A stretch of 64,000 nt of DNA from Chitinophaga chungangae (GTDB lineage: Bacteria > Bacteroidota > Bacteroidia > Chitinophagales > Chitinophagaceae), in NCBI RefSeq assembly GCF_017742215.1, contig NZ_JAGHKP010000002.1, positions 220,957 to 284,956 of the forward strand, given 5' to 3'. Both the position numbers and the translations under genes were made by a program. Shown here piece by piece: positions 25,847 through 35,560 of the stretch (position 1 is the stretch's first letter; each line of letters begins with the position of its first letter). The notes below the pieces were generated by a model. That model was not told the DNA's origin. It was given only the letters and a program-made list of their open reading frames with translations, and ran no database searches.

Positions 25847-26248
25847 ATGCGATCCCTTATACTATTCGTTCCCATCACACTGCTTTTGTTCGCCTGCAAA
25901 AAAGACAAAAAGACCAGGCCGGACGGTCTGAACGGCCAGTTCCAGGGCGTGGCCTTCACGCTGCAAAACGATCTCAAAGCCGACCTGACCGATATGTATC
26001 TTACGTTTCACGACGGCGACAAGTTCGATTTTATCGTGAAATTGCCGGGCTCCACCGCGGAGCTCAGGGTAGAAGGAAACCTGTATTACACCCGTGGCAG
26101 CGACAGTGTTTTTTTTCATGGCATCGAACCGGCATCCTCCTCCCTGGTACAAGCTTATAAATATCAATTTAAGGGAGACAGCCTGGTCATGATCCGCGAA
26201 GTATCCCCGGGTTATTCAAAGCAGATAAGGCTGAGGCACGTACGCTGA
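25847..26248 (+). CDS. Small lipoprotein of unknown function
   Basis: 133 aa. Lipoprotein signal MRSLILFVPITLLLFACKKD with Cys after LFA; the mature part starts with a Lys-rich stretch. The body looks like a small beta-sheet domain (LTFHDGDKFDFIVKLPG, GNLYYTRGSDSVFFHGI, YQFKGDSLVMIREVSPGY), similar in style to many small Bacteroidota lipoproteins. It follows the larger lipoprotein gene and may be co-transcribed. I do not recognise the family. Confidence 0.65.
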   Translation: MRSLILFVPITLLLFACKKDKKTRPDGLNGQFQGVAFTLQNDLKADLTDMYLTFHDGDKFDFIVKLPGSTAELRVEGNLYYTRGSDSVFFHGIEPASSSLVQAYKYQFKGDSLVMIREVSPGYSKQIRLRHVR

Positions 26249-26276
26249 TTTTTTTCCCGGAATAATTTACAGGCAC

Positions 26277-26313
26277 CGGCCCGCAGGCATTCATCCGCCC
26301 GCGGGCCGTTGTT
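26277..26313 (+). terminator. Probable terminator after lipoprotein genes
   Basis: Perfect eight-pair stem CGGCCCGC/GCGGGCCG (26277-26284, 26301-26308) followed by TTGTTTT, 29 nt after the lipoprotein stop. Confidence 0.65.
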
Positions 26314-26378
26314 TTGCGGGCACTTCCCCGATTTTTCCTATTTTTAGATTTTCGCCGGCTTTACAATAAATCCGAACC

Positions 26379-28502
26379 ATGAAGGCAAAAAATATTTCCC
26401 GCAACCTGATATCAGCGATTAGCATGACAATAGCAAGTACCGTATCCGGACAGGCCCCGGCAGACAACAACCCGTTACTGCAACCGTACAGCACGAGTTT
26501 TAAAGTGCCGCCTTTTGCAGACATCCAACCCGCGCATTTCCTGCCGGCGTTCGAAGCAGGCATGCAGCAGCAACAGCAAAAAATAAAAGCGATCACCGCA
26601 CAAAAAAGCACACCCACCTTCGACAATACGATCGCGGCGCTGGAGCAAAGCGGCAAACAATTGCAGCAGGCAGCCACCGTTTTTTTTAATCTCACCTCCG
26701 CCAATACCAATCCCGAGCTGGAAGCCCTCAGCCGCCAGATAGCGCCGCGCATGGCACAGCACAGCGATGATATTTATCTCAACCCCCAACTGTTCGCCCG
26801 CGTAAAAACCGTGTACGGCCAGCACACAAAGCTGAAACTCACGCCCGAACAAAACCGGCTGCTCGAAAAAACCTACAAGGCGTTCGTGCGCAGCGGCGCG
26901 CAGCTGAACGAAGCGCAGCAAACGCAGATGCGCAGCATCAATAAAGAACTGTCGCTGCTCACCGTAAAATTCGGGCAAAACCTGCTGGCCGAAACGAACG
27001 GGTTTGAGATGATCGTTGAGAAACAGGAGGACCTCGCCGGTCTTCCGCCCTCCGTGGTGGCCGCCGCGGCGGCATCCGCCAAAGAAGCGGGCAAAGAAGG
27101 CAAATGGCGCTTCACCCTGCACAACGCCAGTGTGATGCCGTTTCTCCAATACGCGCAAAACCGCGCCCTCCGTGAAAAAATGTATAAGGCCTACACCAAT
27201 CGCTGCAACAACAACGACGCGCGCGATAACAAAGAGATCGTTTCAAACCTAGCCGCATTGCGTGCCGAAAAAGCAGCGTTGCTCGGCTATGCTTCGCATG
27301 CGGATTTCGTGCTCGAAGAAAACATGGCTAAAACGCCCGCCCAGGCCAACGAACTGCTGAACAAACTCTGGAACGCCGCATTGCCCGTCGCGAAAAACGA
27401 AGCCGCGGAAATGCAGAAAGTGATGGACAAAGAAGGCCGCAACGAACAGCTCGAAGCCTGGGACTGGTTCTATTACGCCGATAAAGTAAGAAAGGAAAAA
27501 TATAATTACGACGCCGAAGAACTGCGACCTTACTTCAAACTGGAGAATGTGCGCGAAGGCATTTTCGCTACCGCGAAAAAGCTCTACGGCATTACGTTCA
27601 CGCCGTTAAAAGACATTCCCGTATACCAGGAAGACGTGACCGCGTACGAAGTAAAAGAAGCCGACGGGCGGCACATCGGCGTGATCTATATGGACTTCTT
27701 CCCCCGCGCGTCCAAACGCGGCGGCGCGTGGATGACCTCTTACCGCAAACAGTCAGCCGAAAAAGGCGTACGCGTAGCGCCGGTAGTATCGATCGTATGC
27801 AACTTCAGCAAACCCACCGGCAACCAGCCTGCGCTGCTTACGCCGGACGAAGTGGAAACCTTCTTCCACGAATTCGGCCACGCGCTGCACGGGCTGTTAT
27901 CCAACGTACATTACGAAACGCTTTCCGGCACCTCCGTTCCGCGCGATTTTGTGGAGCTGCCGTCGCAGATCATGGAGCACTGGGCATTTGAGCCGGAAGT
28001 GCTGAAAATGTACGCCAAACATTACGAAACTGGCGAACTGTTGCCCGATACACTGGTAAAGAAAATGAAGGAAGCAATGAAGTTCAACCAGGGTTTCGCC
28101 ACGGTGGAATATCTCGCGGCCTCGCTGCTGGACATGAATTATCATACGTTGCCGGCGGGCAATAAGGTAGACGCGACCGCTTTTGAAAAGCAGCAGATGG
28201 AGAAGCTGGGCCTCATCCCGCAGATCGCGCCGCGTTACAGAAGCACTTATTTCCAGCATATTTTCGCCGGCGGTTATTCGGCCGGGTATTACAGTTACAT
28301 CTGGTCTGAAGTGCTGGACAACGATGCGTTCGCCGCGTTCAAAGAAACCGGTAATATCTTCGATCCCGCCACCGCAAAATCTTTCCGCACCAATGTGCTC
28401 GAAAAAGGCGGCACAGCGGAGCCGATGGAGCTATACAAGGCATTCCGCCTGCGTGCGCCGGAGGTGAAATTTTTGCTGAAGAGCAGGGGGTTGGAGAATT
28501 GA
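26379..28502 (+). CDS. dcp: M3-family zinc oligopeptidase (peptidyl-dipeptidase Dcp type)
   Basis: 707 aa. M3 enzymes cut short peptides; Dcp releases C-terminal dipeptides. The zinc site HEFGHALHGLLS has ligands His497 and His501 with Glu498 as the catalytic base; the third ligand lies in the following PSQIMEHW helix. The helix-rich N-terminal part and SAGYYSYIWSEVLDNDAF near the end are typical. Residues 1-25 look like a signal peptide (ISAISMTIASTVSGQAPA), so it probably works in the periplasm. No operon partners. Confidence 0.9.
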   Translation: MKAKNISRNLISAISMTIASTVSGQAPADNNPLLQPYSTSFKVPPFADIQPAHFLPAFEAGMQQQQQKIKAITAQKSTPTFDNTIAALEQSGKQLQQAATVFFNLTSANTNPELEALSRQIAPRMAQHSDDIYLNPQLFARVKTVYGQHTKLKLTPEQNRLLEKTYKAFVRSGAQLNEAQQTQMRSINKELSLLTVKFGQNLLAETNGFEMIVEKQEDLAGLPPSVVAAAAASAKEAGKEGKWRFTLHNASVMPFLQYAQNRALREKMYKAYTNRCNNNDARDNKEIVSNLAALRAEKAALLGYASHADFVLEENMAKTPAQANELLNKLWNAALPVAKNEAAEMQKVMDKEGRNEQLEAWDWFYYADKVRKEKYNYDAEELRPYFKLENVREGIFATAKKLYGITFTPLKDIPVYQEDVTAYEVKEADGRHIGVIYMDFFPRASKRGGAWMTSYRKQSAEKGVRVAPVVSIVCNFSKPTGNQPALLTPDEVETFFHEFGHALHGLLSNVHYETLSGTSVPRDFVELPSQIMEHWAFEPEVLKMYAKHYETGELLPDTLVKKMKEAMKFNQGFATVEYLAASLLDMNYHTLPAGNKVDATAFEKQQMEKLGLIPQIAPRYRSTYFQHIFAGGYSAGYYSYIWSEVLDNDAFAAFKETGNIFDPATAKSFRTNVLEKGGTAEPMELYKAFRLRAPEVKFLLKSRGLEN

Positions 28503-28579
28503 GTATTAAACCGGGTTAAGCCCATAACAGGAGAAGACAATTGCGCAATTTACTACGGTTGTGTTACGGTATCCCTACT

Positions 28580-28604
28580 AAAGCATTACGGAAGCAATGC
28601 TTTT
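28580..28604. terminator. Bidirectional terminator after dcp and VOC genes
   Basis: Eight-pair stem AAAGCATT/AATGCTTT, loop 8 nt; its right arm overlaps the stop codon of the VOC gene. T tract is only four, so strength is uncertain. Confidence 0.55.
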
Positions 28605-29421
28605 ACCTCGCCGTAAACGGCTCCATCAGCTCCACGCGCGTACCATCTGCGTCATAGAGGTTCAGCAGCCAGCGGTTATTGCGGCCAATGCGCGGCGAAG
28701 GCACACTGCCGTTGCGGAAACGCAGGGCGTCCACCGCTTTTTGCATGTCAGGCACCATCAGCGCGATGTGATGCGCGGAACCAAGCTGACGGCGGCTTGC
28801 CGGCGGTTTTACTAGCATGTATTCCAGGTAGTCGGTGCTTTCGGGCAGGCGCATGTTGATCCAGCTGGTAACGCTGTCTGTTGCGCCGCCGCGCCAGGTT
28901 TCCGTAAAACCGAGAATGGCCGCGTAGAACGAATCCGCCCGTAAAGGATCTGCGATCGTAAGGCCGGCGTGAAGGATGCGGTCTGAAATACCCGTACCGC
29001 TCGCCGGTTTGGCGGGCGGCAGCTGCACGAACAGGATCGTGTGGCCGTCCGGGTCTTTTACGACAATGGAAGCGTTATCGGGGCCGGGACGCACCATGAT
29101 CCCTTTTTGGGTGAGATACCGTTGCATCCGGGGCAGGTCGTTGGTTTGAAAGGCGAGGCTCAGCAGCCGGTCGTCCTGCGAAGGCGGCAGGCCATCTCTT
29201 ACGTAGATGCGCTGCCTTGCGTTCACCTGCGCGGTGAGCGTATGCGCGGTGCGCTGCAGCTCGTAGCCAAGGTAATCTCCATAAAATTTTACGGCGGAAT
29301 CAAGATGACTGACCTGGATCTCCACGGAAGCAATGCCGGTGATCTCCGGCCTTTCCACCTGCTGCGCATCCGCCATCGAGGCGGCGCTGCATAACAGCAG
29401 GCACAAGACAAATCGTTTCAT
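28603..29421 (-). CDS. Exported protein with two VOC (glyoxalase-like) domains
   Basis: 272 aa from the Met at 29421 (MKRFVLCLLLCSAASMADAQ), a clear signal peptide; the 14 codons open before it have no support. VOC proteins form a metal site from paired beta-alpha-beta-beta-beta units and do varied chemistry (glyoxalase, dioxygenase, resistance). Domain 1 (~25-135): SVEIQVSHLDSAVKFYGDYL, DPDGHTILFVQLP. Domain 2 (~150-270): HAGLTIADPLRADSFYAAIL, AHHIALMVPDMQKAVDAL, YDADGTRVELMEP. Export is unusual for this family. Substrate unknown. Confidence 0.82.
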   Translation of the reverse strand: MKRFVLCLLLCSAASMADAQQVERPEITGIASVEIQVSHLDSAVKFYGDYLGYELQRTAHTLTAQVNARQRIYVRDGLPPSQDDRLLSLAFQTNDLPRMQRYLTQKGIMVRPGPDNASIVVKDPDGHTILFVQLPPAKPASGTGISDRILHAGLTIADPLRADSFYAAILGFTETWRGGATDSVTSWINMRLPESTDYLEYMLVKPPASRRQLGSAHHIALMVPDMQKAVDALRFRNGSVPSPRIGRNNRWLLNLYDADGTRVELMEPFTAR

Positions 29422-29736
29422 AACAAGAGGAATTACACCAAAATACAAAAAACCGCCCCGCATATCCTATACTTTCTAACCCATTTATCCACTTCAAGTT
29501 CAATTAATTATCATTTTTGCATCAACTTATCCAAGTAAATAATTTTATTTAAAAAGTAGTATACTATTAAAATATTAATTATTAACTTGAAACTCACTTT
29601 TAAAATAATTAACTAAGTAGAACCCGGTTTACCGGGGAAACGCCACGTAACCTATACGCATTTCAACCATTGCTTTGAGACGCATACCACAGACATAAAC
29701 GCAAGTATCTCCAAACATATCAACCACAGTACGCTA
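29422..29736. other. AT-rich leader region of the SusC/SusD locus
   Basis: 315 nt, strongly AT-rich between 29470 and 29615. A stem-loop CCCGG-TTTA-CCGGG lies at 29623-29636, about 100 nt before susC. CATTTTTG at 29512-29519 is one mismatch from the -7 consensus. No sigma/anti-sigma pair or regulator gene is adjacent. Confidence 0.45.
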
Positions 29737-32700
29737 ATGAAACAAACAACATTCGCTTTCCTGTTGCTGATGCTGGCATCCCTCACATCAGCAGCGCAGG
29801 CCGTCAAAATTACCGGTAAGGTCACCGGGGAAGACGGGGAACCACTCGCCGGTGTATCCGTCGTGATAAAAGGCACCAAAACAGGCACGGCCACCAATGA
29901 GCTGGGTATTTTCTCGCTCAGTCCGCAAGAGCTGAAAGGAGCTATCGTTTTCTCCAGCATCGGCTTCGTCACCAAAGAAGTCGCGCTCGGCAAATCCACC
30001 GTGTACAACACCTCGCTCACCCAGGACCCGCAGGCCCTCAAACAGGTAGTGGTAGTAGGTTACGGTACCGTTCAGCGGAAAGATCTCACCGGCTCCGTTG
30101 GCAGCGTGAACGTGGCGGACCTTCAGAAAGCTCCTGTTAAATCGTTCGACGAAGCCCTGGCCGGCCGTGTGGCGGGCGTACAGGTCACGTCCTCCGAAGG
30201 CCGCCCCGGCGCGGCGATCGACATCGTGATCCGCGGCGGTAACTCCGTTACCCAAAACAACTCGCCGCTCTACGTGATCGACGGGTTTCCCATGGAAAAC
30301 CCCGGCGGAGACAACGAAAGCAATCCCATCAACTCGCTCGACCCCGCAGACATCGAATCGATCGACATCCTGAAAGACGCTTCCGCCACCGCCATCTACG
30401 GCGCGCGCGGTGCCAACGGCGTGATCGTGATCACTACCAAACGCGGCAAAGCAGGCAAAACCACCATTAATTACAATACTTATTTCGGCTGGCAGGAAAG
30501 CAACAAACGCCTCGGCGTGCTCGATCCGTACGAGTTTATCAAACTGCAGAACGACATCGATCCCATCATGACCATGACCCTGTACCGCATCAGGAACGAA
30601 AATGGCGTGAAGGACACCCTGCCGCTGGAATATTATAAAAACGTGGAAGGCATTAACTGGGAAGACCAGATCATGCAGACCGCGCCCATGCAAAGCCATC
30701 ACCTTTCCCTCGGCGGCGGCAACGACAAAACGAAATTCAATGCATCCTTTTCGTATTTCGATCAGCAGGGCATCATCATCAATTCCGGCTTCAAAAGGCT
30801 GCAGGGCCGCCTCAGCCTCGACCATAACGTGAGCAACAAGCTGAAAGTAGGCATGAATGCCGCTTACGCCAATGTGAAACGTTACGGCACGCCCACTTCT
30901 TCCAGCAATTACAACAACGAGCTGAACCTGCTGTTCAGCGTTTGGGCCTACCGCCCCATCACCCTGCTCAACTCCACCACCAACCTCATCGAGGAAGGCA
31001 CCGATCCGGAAGTGGAGCCCGGCTTCGATTTCAGGTGGAACCCCGTGATCACGACCAAAAACGAGCTGCGCGAAAATTACAACGACAATTTTTCCATCAA
31101 CGCATACGGCGAATACGCCATCCTGCCCGGCCTGAAATTCAGAAGCAGCATCGGCTACAACAAAAGCGCCACCCGCGTGGACGTGTTCAACAACGGGCTT
31201 TCCCGCAGCGGCAACCCCACCACCAACAACCGGATTAATGGCGGCATGAGCTACATCAATTCCAGCAGCTGGCTGAACGAAAACACGCTGACCTGGAACA
31301 AAAAGATCAACCAGCATCAAAGTCTTTCCGTGCTCGGCGGCTTCACTATGCAGGAAGGCTCCAGCAGTCTTTTCGGCGCATACGCCAAACTGCTGCCGAA
31401 CGAAGGGCTTGGTTTGAGCGGCCTCGACGAAGGCGTTCCCTTATCGATCTCTTCCACTTCTTCCGCCTGGAGCCTCGCTTCGTTCCTCGGCAGGGTGAAT
31501 TACAACATCAAATCGAAATACCTGTTCACGGCTTCGTTCCGTACAGACGGCTCTTCGCGTTTCAGCAACGGCAACCGCTGGGGCTCTTTCCCTTCCGGCG
31601 CGTTCGCATGGCGCTTCGGCGCGGAGCCCTTCATGCAGTCGCTGCGGTTTGTTTCGGACGCCAAACTCCGCACCAGCTGGGGCGTTACGGGCAACAACAA
31701 CGTGGGCAACTTCTCCAATTACATGAACTACATCACGCCCACCAACGGCGGTTATTCTTTCGGCAATATCCAGAGCCCCGGCAGCTACCCCGGTTCCATG
31801 GGCAACCCCGACCTGAAATGGGAAAGAACGGCGCAGACGGATATCGGGCTGGACCTCGGCTTCTTTAACGACCGCCTCAAACTCGCCGTGGACGTGTACC
31901 GCAAAAACACCAGCAACCTGCTGCTCAACGCCAGTCTTCCCGGCAGCACCGGTTATTCCACGCAGTTCAAGAACATCGGCAAGGTGCGCAACCAGGGCCT
32001 GGAGATCAGCCTTTTCGCCAATGTCGTAAAAGGCCACGACTTCAACTGGAACAGCAGCTTCAACATTTCCTTCAACCGGAACAAAGTGCTCGAGCTGGCC
32101 GAAAACGAACTGTCTATGCTCACCACGCAGTATTGGGGAGACGACTGGGTGCTGATACCTGCGTACATCGCCAAGGTAGGCGCACCCGTGGCGCAGTTTT
32201 ACGGCCATGTGTCAGACGGTGTGTATAAATATTCCGACTTCGATAAAGTAGGCGGGAATTACATCCTGAAAGACAATGTGACCGCCAACGGTGAAGTGCG
32301 CACGCAGGTGCAGCCGGGCGACATCAAATACAAAGACCTCAACGGCGACCTGCTGATAGACGATTACGACAAAACTGTGATCGGCAACCCGCTGCCTGTG
32401 CATACCGGCGGCTTCAGCAACAATTTCGAATACAAAGGATTCGACCTGGGTATATTTTTCCAGTGGAGCTACGGCAACGACATTTACAACGCCAACCGCC
32501 TGATGCTCGAAACCGGTTACAAATACAACACCAATCAGTACGCGTCTTACGCGAACCACTGGAGCCCTGAGAACCCGGAATCCAACATCCCGCGCGTGAA
32601 AGGCACCACGCTGAAAACCTATGCCACCTGGATGGTGGAAGACGGTTCTTTCCTGCGCCTGAAAACCGTGCAGCTGGGGTACAACCTTCCGCAAAACATT

Positions 32701-32886
32701 TTGAAAAGAGCGAAGATCAACGCCATCCGCGTTTACGCCAGCGCGCAGAACCTCTACACCTGGACGAAATATTCCGGTTACGATCCCGAGGTATCTATCC
32801 GCAACAGCGCACTCACGCCCGGTTTCGACTATTCCGCTTACCCGAGGCCAAAAACCGCCACCGTTGGCCTGAACGTAACTTTCTAA
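29737..32886 (+). CDS. SusC/RagA-type TonB-linked outer-membrane transporter
   Basis: 1049 aa. It is the outer-membrane channel of a SusCD pair and takes up a glycan, peptide or other oligomer using TonB energy. Signal peptide (~1-22); carboxypeptidase-regulatory-like domain (ITGKVTGEDGEPLAGVSV, ~23-95); plug (VVVVGYGTVQRKDLTGSVGS, AIYGARGANGVIVITTKRGK); then the 22-strand barrel, ending in an aromatic residue (VGLNVTF) as outer-membrane proteins do. No N-terminal extension for an anti-sigma factor is present, so a trans-envelope sigma circuit is unlikely. Substrate cannot be told. Confidence 0.95.
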   Translation: MKQTTFAFLLLMLASLTSAAQAVKITGKVTGEDGEPLAGVSVVIKGTKTGTATNELGIFSLSPQELKGAIVFSSIGFVTKEVALGKSTVYNTSLTQDPQALKQVVVVGYGTVQRKDLTGSVGSVNVADLQKAPVKSFDEALAGRVAGVQVTSSEGRPGAAIDIVIRGGNSVTQNNSPLYVIDGFPMENPGGDNESNPINSLDPADIESIDILKDASATAIYGARGANGVIVITTKRGKAGKTTINYNTYFGWQESNKRLGVLDPYEFIKLQNDIDPIMTMTLYRIRNENGVKDTLPLEYYKNVEGINWEDQIMQTAPMQSHHLSLGGGNDKTKFNASFSYFDQQGIIINSGFKRLQGRLSLDHNVSNKLKVGMNAAYANVKRYGTPTSSSNYNNELNLLFSVWAYRPITLLNSTTNLIEEGTDPEVEPGFDFRWNPVITTKNELRENYNDNFSINAYGEYAILPGLKFRSSIGYNKSATRVDVFNNGLSRSGNPTTNNRINGGMSYINSSSWLNENTLTWNKKINQHQSLSVLGGFTMQEGSSSLFGAYAKLLPNEGLGLSGLDEGVPLSISSTSSAWSLASFLGRVNYNIKSKYLFTASFRTDGSSRFSNGNRWGSFPSGAFAWRFGAEPFMQSLRFVSDAKLRTSWGVTGNNNVGNFSNYMNYITPTNGGYSFGNIQSPGSYPGSMGNPDLKWERTAQTDIGLDLGFFNDRLKLAVDVYRKNTSNLLLNASLPGSTGYSTQFKNIGKVRNQGLEISLFANVVKGHDFNWNSSFNISFNRNKVLELAENELSMLTTQYWGDDWVLIPAYIAKVGAPVAQFYGHVSDGVYKYSDFDKVGGNYILKDNVTANGEVRTQVQPGDIKYKDLNGDLLIDDYDKTVIGNPLPVHTGGFSNNFEYKGFDLGIFFQWSYGNDIYNANRLMLETGYKYNTNQYASYANHWSPENPESNIPRVKGTTLKTYATWMVEDGSFLRLKTVQLGYNLPQNILKRAKINAIRVYASAQNLYTWTKYSGYDPEVSIRNSALTPGFDYSAYPRPKTATVGLNVTF

Positions 32887-32904
32887 TTCTTAAAAAGCGA
32901 AAAC

Positions 32905-34491
32905 ATGAAATACATCCTGTATAGCTTCCTGATATTGTCTTTCGGCGCTGTATCCTGCAACAAATTCCTGGATAAAACGCCCACAGACTTCCCCCTTCCA
33001 AAAAACTATTTCAAAACAGAGAACGACGTGAACACGGCGCTGAACGGCATTTACGACCCGCTGGGCAAAACCGGCACCTACGGTCGCACGTTGTTCTTCG
33101 AGCTGGACATGAGCGACGAAGGTTTCAACGCGCTTTCAACCACCACCATCGACTTGTCCATCAACAACTACAATACATCGGACACCAAGGTGAACACCCT
33201 CTGGAACCTGCTGTACCAGGGCGTTAACCGGGCCAACGTGTTCCTCGAGAACATCGACAACAAAGACCTGCAGATGGACGAAGACAAACGCAAGGCCGCC
33301 AAAGGCCAGGCGCTTTTCCTCCGCGCGTATTATTATTTTATGCTGGTGAGCAATTGGGGCGATGTGCCCGTAAGGCTGCAGTCCATCAACGACGTGAACG
33401 ATGTAAACCGCGCCAGAATGCCGTCTTCGGAGATCTACGCCTTCATTGTGAAAGACATGGAAGCTGCGGCGGAGCTGGTAAACCCCATCACCGCGTACAC
33501 TTACAACAGCCGCATCACGAAGTCCGTGGTATGGGGAATTCTCGCAAGAGTGAACCTCAAAATGGCCGGTTACCCGCTCAACGACGCCACCCGCTGGGCG
33601 GAAGCCCGCAAATGGGCGCTGAAGGCCATGGAACCGGGGAACGGTCATGCCCTGAACCCCGACTACCAGCAGGTATTCATCAACCAGTGCCAGGACAAAT
33701 ACGATACGAAAGAAGTGCTCTGGGAGGTGGAATTTAACAAAGTGAACAACGGCAGCCAGGACGAAGAAGGTTCCGTGGGCGCCATCAACGGCATCGGTTC
33801 TTCAGACAGGAACATGTACAGCTACGGCGCGGTGCACATCACCGAAAGATATTACCGCGCATTCGCCGCCGGCGACCTCCGCCGCGACTGGACGAGCAAT
33901 TCCTATTATTACGGCACCGTTAACGGCGTGGTGAACTCGAAGATCCCATATCCCGCCACATCGATCTACAATCGCTGCAACGCAAAATGGAGAAGGGAAT
34001 ACGAAACGGCGCTGCCGAAAAATATCAACACCTCTTCCATCAACTTCCCCATCCTCCGTTTTTCCGACGTACTGCTGATGTTCGCGGAAGCGGAGAACGA
34101 AGTGAACGGCGGCCCCAGCGCGGACGCATACGAAGCGGTGAACAAAGTGAGAAGAAGGGCGTACGGCCTGCTGCTGCCCACGCCGCCCAACCCGGCCATC
34201 GATGCAGACCTGCCCGCTGGTCTCGACCAGCTTTCCTTCCGCGACGCCATCCGGAAAGAACGTTCGCTGGAGCTTGGTTTCGAGGCCATCCGCCGGCACG
34301 ACCTGATCCGCTGGGGCATTTACATCTCCACGATGAAAGACCTCTCCAACGAGATCACCACCACGGCGCCCGCGGCTTACAAATACGCCGCCCGCCATGG
34401 TGACAACCTCGGCCAGCGCCACCTGCTGCTGCCCATCCCCAGCTCCGAAATGGCAATCAATAAATCGCTCGTTCAAAACCCGGAATGGTAA
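32905..34491 (+). CDS. SusD/RagB-type substrate-binding lipoprotein
   Basis: 528 aa. SusD lipoproteins form the lid over the SusC channel and bind substrate at the cell surface. Lipoprotein signal ending in FGAVSCNKFLDKTPTDFP, where the SCNKFLDKTP motif is typical. Helical TPR-like repeats follow (AKGQALFLRAYYYFMLVSNW), as do LLMFAEAENEVNGG and RKERSLELGFEAIRRHDLIR near the C-terminus. It starts 18 nt after susC. Confidence 0.95.
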   Translation: MKYILYSFLILSFGAVSCNKFLDKTPTDFPLPKNYFKTENDVNTALNGIYDPLGKTGTYGRTLFFELDMSDEGFNALSTTTIDLSINNYNTSDTKVNTLWNLLYQGVNRANVFLENIDNKDLQMDEDKRKAAKGQALFLRAYYYFMLVSNWGDVPVRLQSINDVNDVNRARMPSSEIYAFIVKDMEAAAELVNPITAYTYNSRITKSVVWGILARVNLKMAGYPLNDATRWAEARKWALKAMEPGNGHALNPDYQQVFINQCQDKYDTKEVLWEVEFNKVNNGSQDEEGSVGAINGIGSSDRNMYSYGAVHITERYYRAFAAGDLRRDWTSNSYYYGTVNGVVNSKIPYPATSIYNRCNAKWRREYETALPKNINTSSINFPILRFSDVLLMFAEAENEVNGGPSADAYEAVNKVRRRAYGLLLPTPPNPAIDADLPAGLDQLSFRDAIRKERSLELGFEAIRRHDLIRWGIYISTMKDLSNEITTTAPAAYKYAARHGDNLGQRHLLLPIPSSEMAINKSLVQNPEW

Positions 34492-34521
34492 TCAATTCAG
34501 CAACAATTAAAACACGAGACA

Positions 34522-35433
34522 ATGTTCCATTATAAAAATATGCTCCCGCTCGCCGCGCTCTGCCTCCTTTTCGCCTGTGAGCGGGATGTGGTGGAGGTTC
34601 CGGCCTTCGAAGCGCACACCGAGAAAACGCAGTACCAGGCGGGCGATTCCGTGCTGTTCACTTTCTCCGGCGAGCCGGACATCATCACTTTTTATTCCGG
34701 CGAACCGGGAAAAGAATACCGTTACAAAGACCGTACAGACACAGAAGCCGGTAAAACCGAGCTGGAATTCCTCAGCCGCGTGCTCTACGGCAGCCAGGCG
34801 AATAACCTGAAAGTGGTGGCCTCCAACGAGTTCAGCGGTATTTACGATTCCGCCAATGTAAAAAATACGAACTGGACAGACATCACCAGCCGTTTTACCC
34901 TGGCCACGGCGCCTGCCGGCGGGCTCAGCGCCAATACGCCTTCGGGAAAAGCCGACCTGTCCGACCTCGTGGTGAAAGGCAAACCGCTCTACATCGGGTT
35001 CCAGTACATTGGCGAAAAACCGGTGGCCACCACGCCCACACAGCGCACCTGGCGCATCCTGGGATTTTCGCTTACCGGCACGCAGGACGGCGGCTCGCCC
35101 AATACTTTGGTAAACCATGTGTCTGCCGGCTGGCTGGCAGTAGACGTGATCAACCGCGCAAACAAATGGGCCGTTTCGGCGGACAATATCCAGTTCTCGC
35201 CCAACAGCACCCTCGAAGCATCTGAAGACTGGATGATCACCAAACCCATCTGGGTAACCAAGGTAGCGCCCGATAAAGGCGCGGCCATCAAGGATTACAG
35301 CAAACGCAAGGAAAATTACAGCTACGTGTTCGCCACGCCCGGTACTTATACCGTTACGTTCGTAGGCTCCAACACCAGCGCCGAAGAAGTGAAAACGGTG
35401 GTGAAAGAAATTACGCTCACCATCGTGCCGTAA
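34522..35433 (+). CDS. DUF5017-type surface lipoprotein of the SusCD locus
   Basis: 303 aa. Lipoprotein signal (LPLAALCLLFACERDVVE) and a beta-rich body: PKD-like start (KTQYQAGDSVLFTFSGEPD), then a DUF5017-like domain (WTDITSRFTLATAPAGG, WRILGFSLTGTQDGG) and a C-terminal Ig-like strand set (ATPGTYTVTFVGSN). Proteins at this position usually bind the locus substrate outside the cell (SusE/F role). It starts 30 nt after susD. No glycosidase, lyase or peptidase follows, so the substrate is unclear. Confidence 0.75.
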   Translation: MFHYKNMLPLAALCLLFACERDVVEVPAFEAHTEKTQYQAGDSVLFTFSGEPDIITFYSGEPGKEYRYKDRTDTEAGKTELEFLSRVLYGSQANNLKVVASNEFSGIYDSANVKNTNWTDITSRFTLATAPAGGLSANTPSGKADLSDLVVKGKPLYIGFQYIGEKPVATTPTQRTWRILGFSLTGTQDGGSPNTLVNHVSAGWLAVDVINRANKWAVSADNIQFSPNSTLEASEDWMITKPIWVTKVAPDKGAAIKDYSKRKENYSYVFATPGTYTVTFVGSNTSAEEVKTVVKEITLTIVP

Positions 35434-35478
35434 CGCGGCCATGCCGCGGTCCCCAAGCGGCCGGACCACTTGTAAAAA

Positions 35479-35515
35479 ATATAGCCCGGTATCACACGCC
35501 GGGCTATATTTTTTT
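35479..35515 (+). terminator. Terminator of the SusC/SusD operon
   Basis: Perfect eleven-pair stem ATATAGCCCGG/CCGGGCTATAT followed by a T tract, 45 nt after the DUF5017 gene. Confidence 0.88.
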
Positions 35516-35526
35516 GCGCTTTTTGT

Positions 35527-35534
35527 TATCTTTG
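35527..35534 (+). promoter_or_regulatory. -7 box for single-domain receiver
   Basis: TATCTTTG matches TAnnTTTG and lies 26 nt before the start at 35561, right after the operon terminator. No clear -33 element. Confidence 0.45.
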
Positions 35535-35560
35535 ATCATTACAAAAGATCGTTCAACCCG

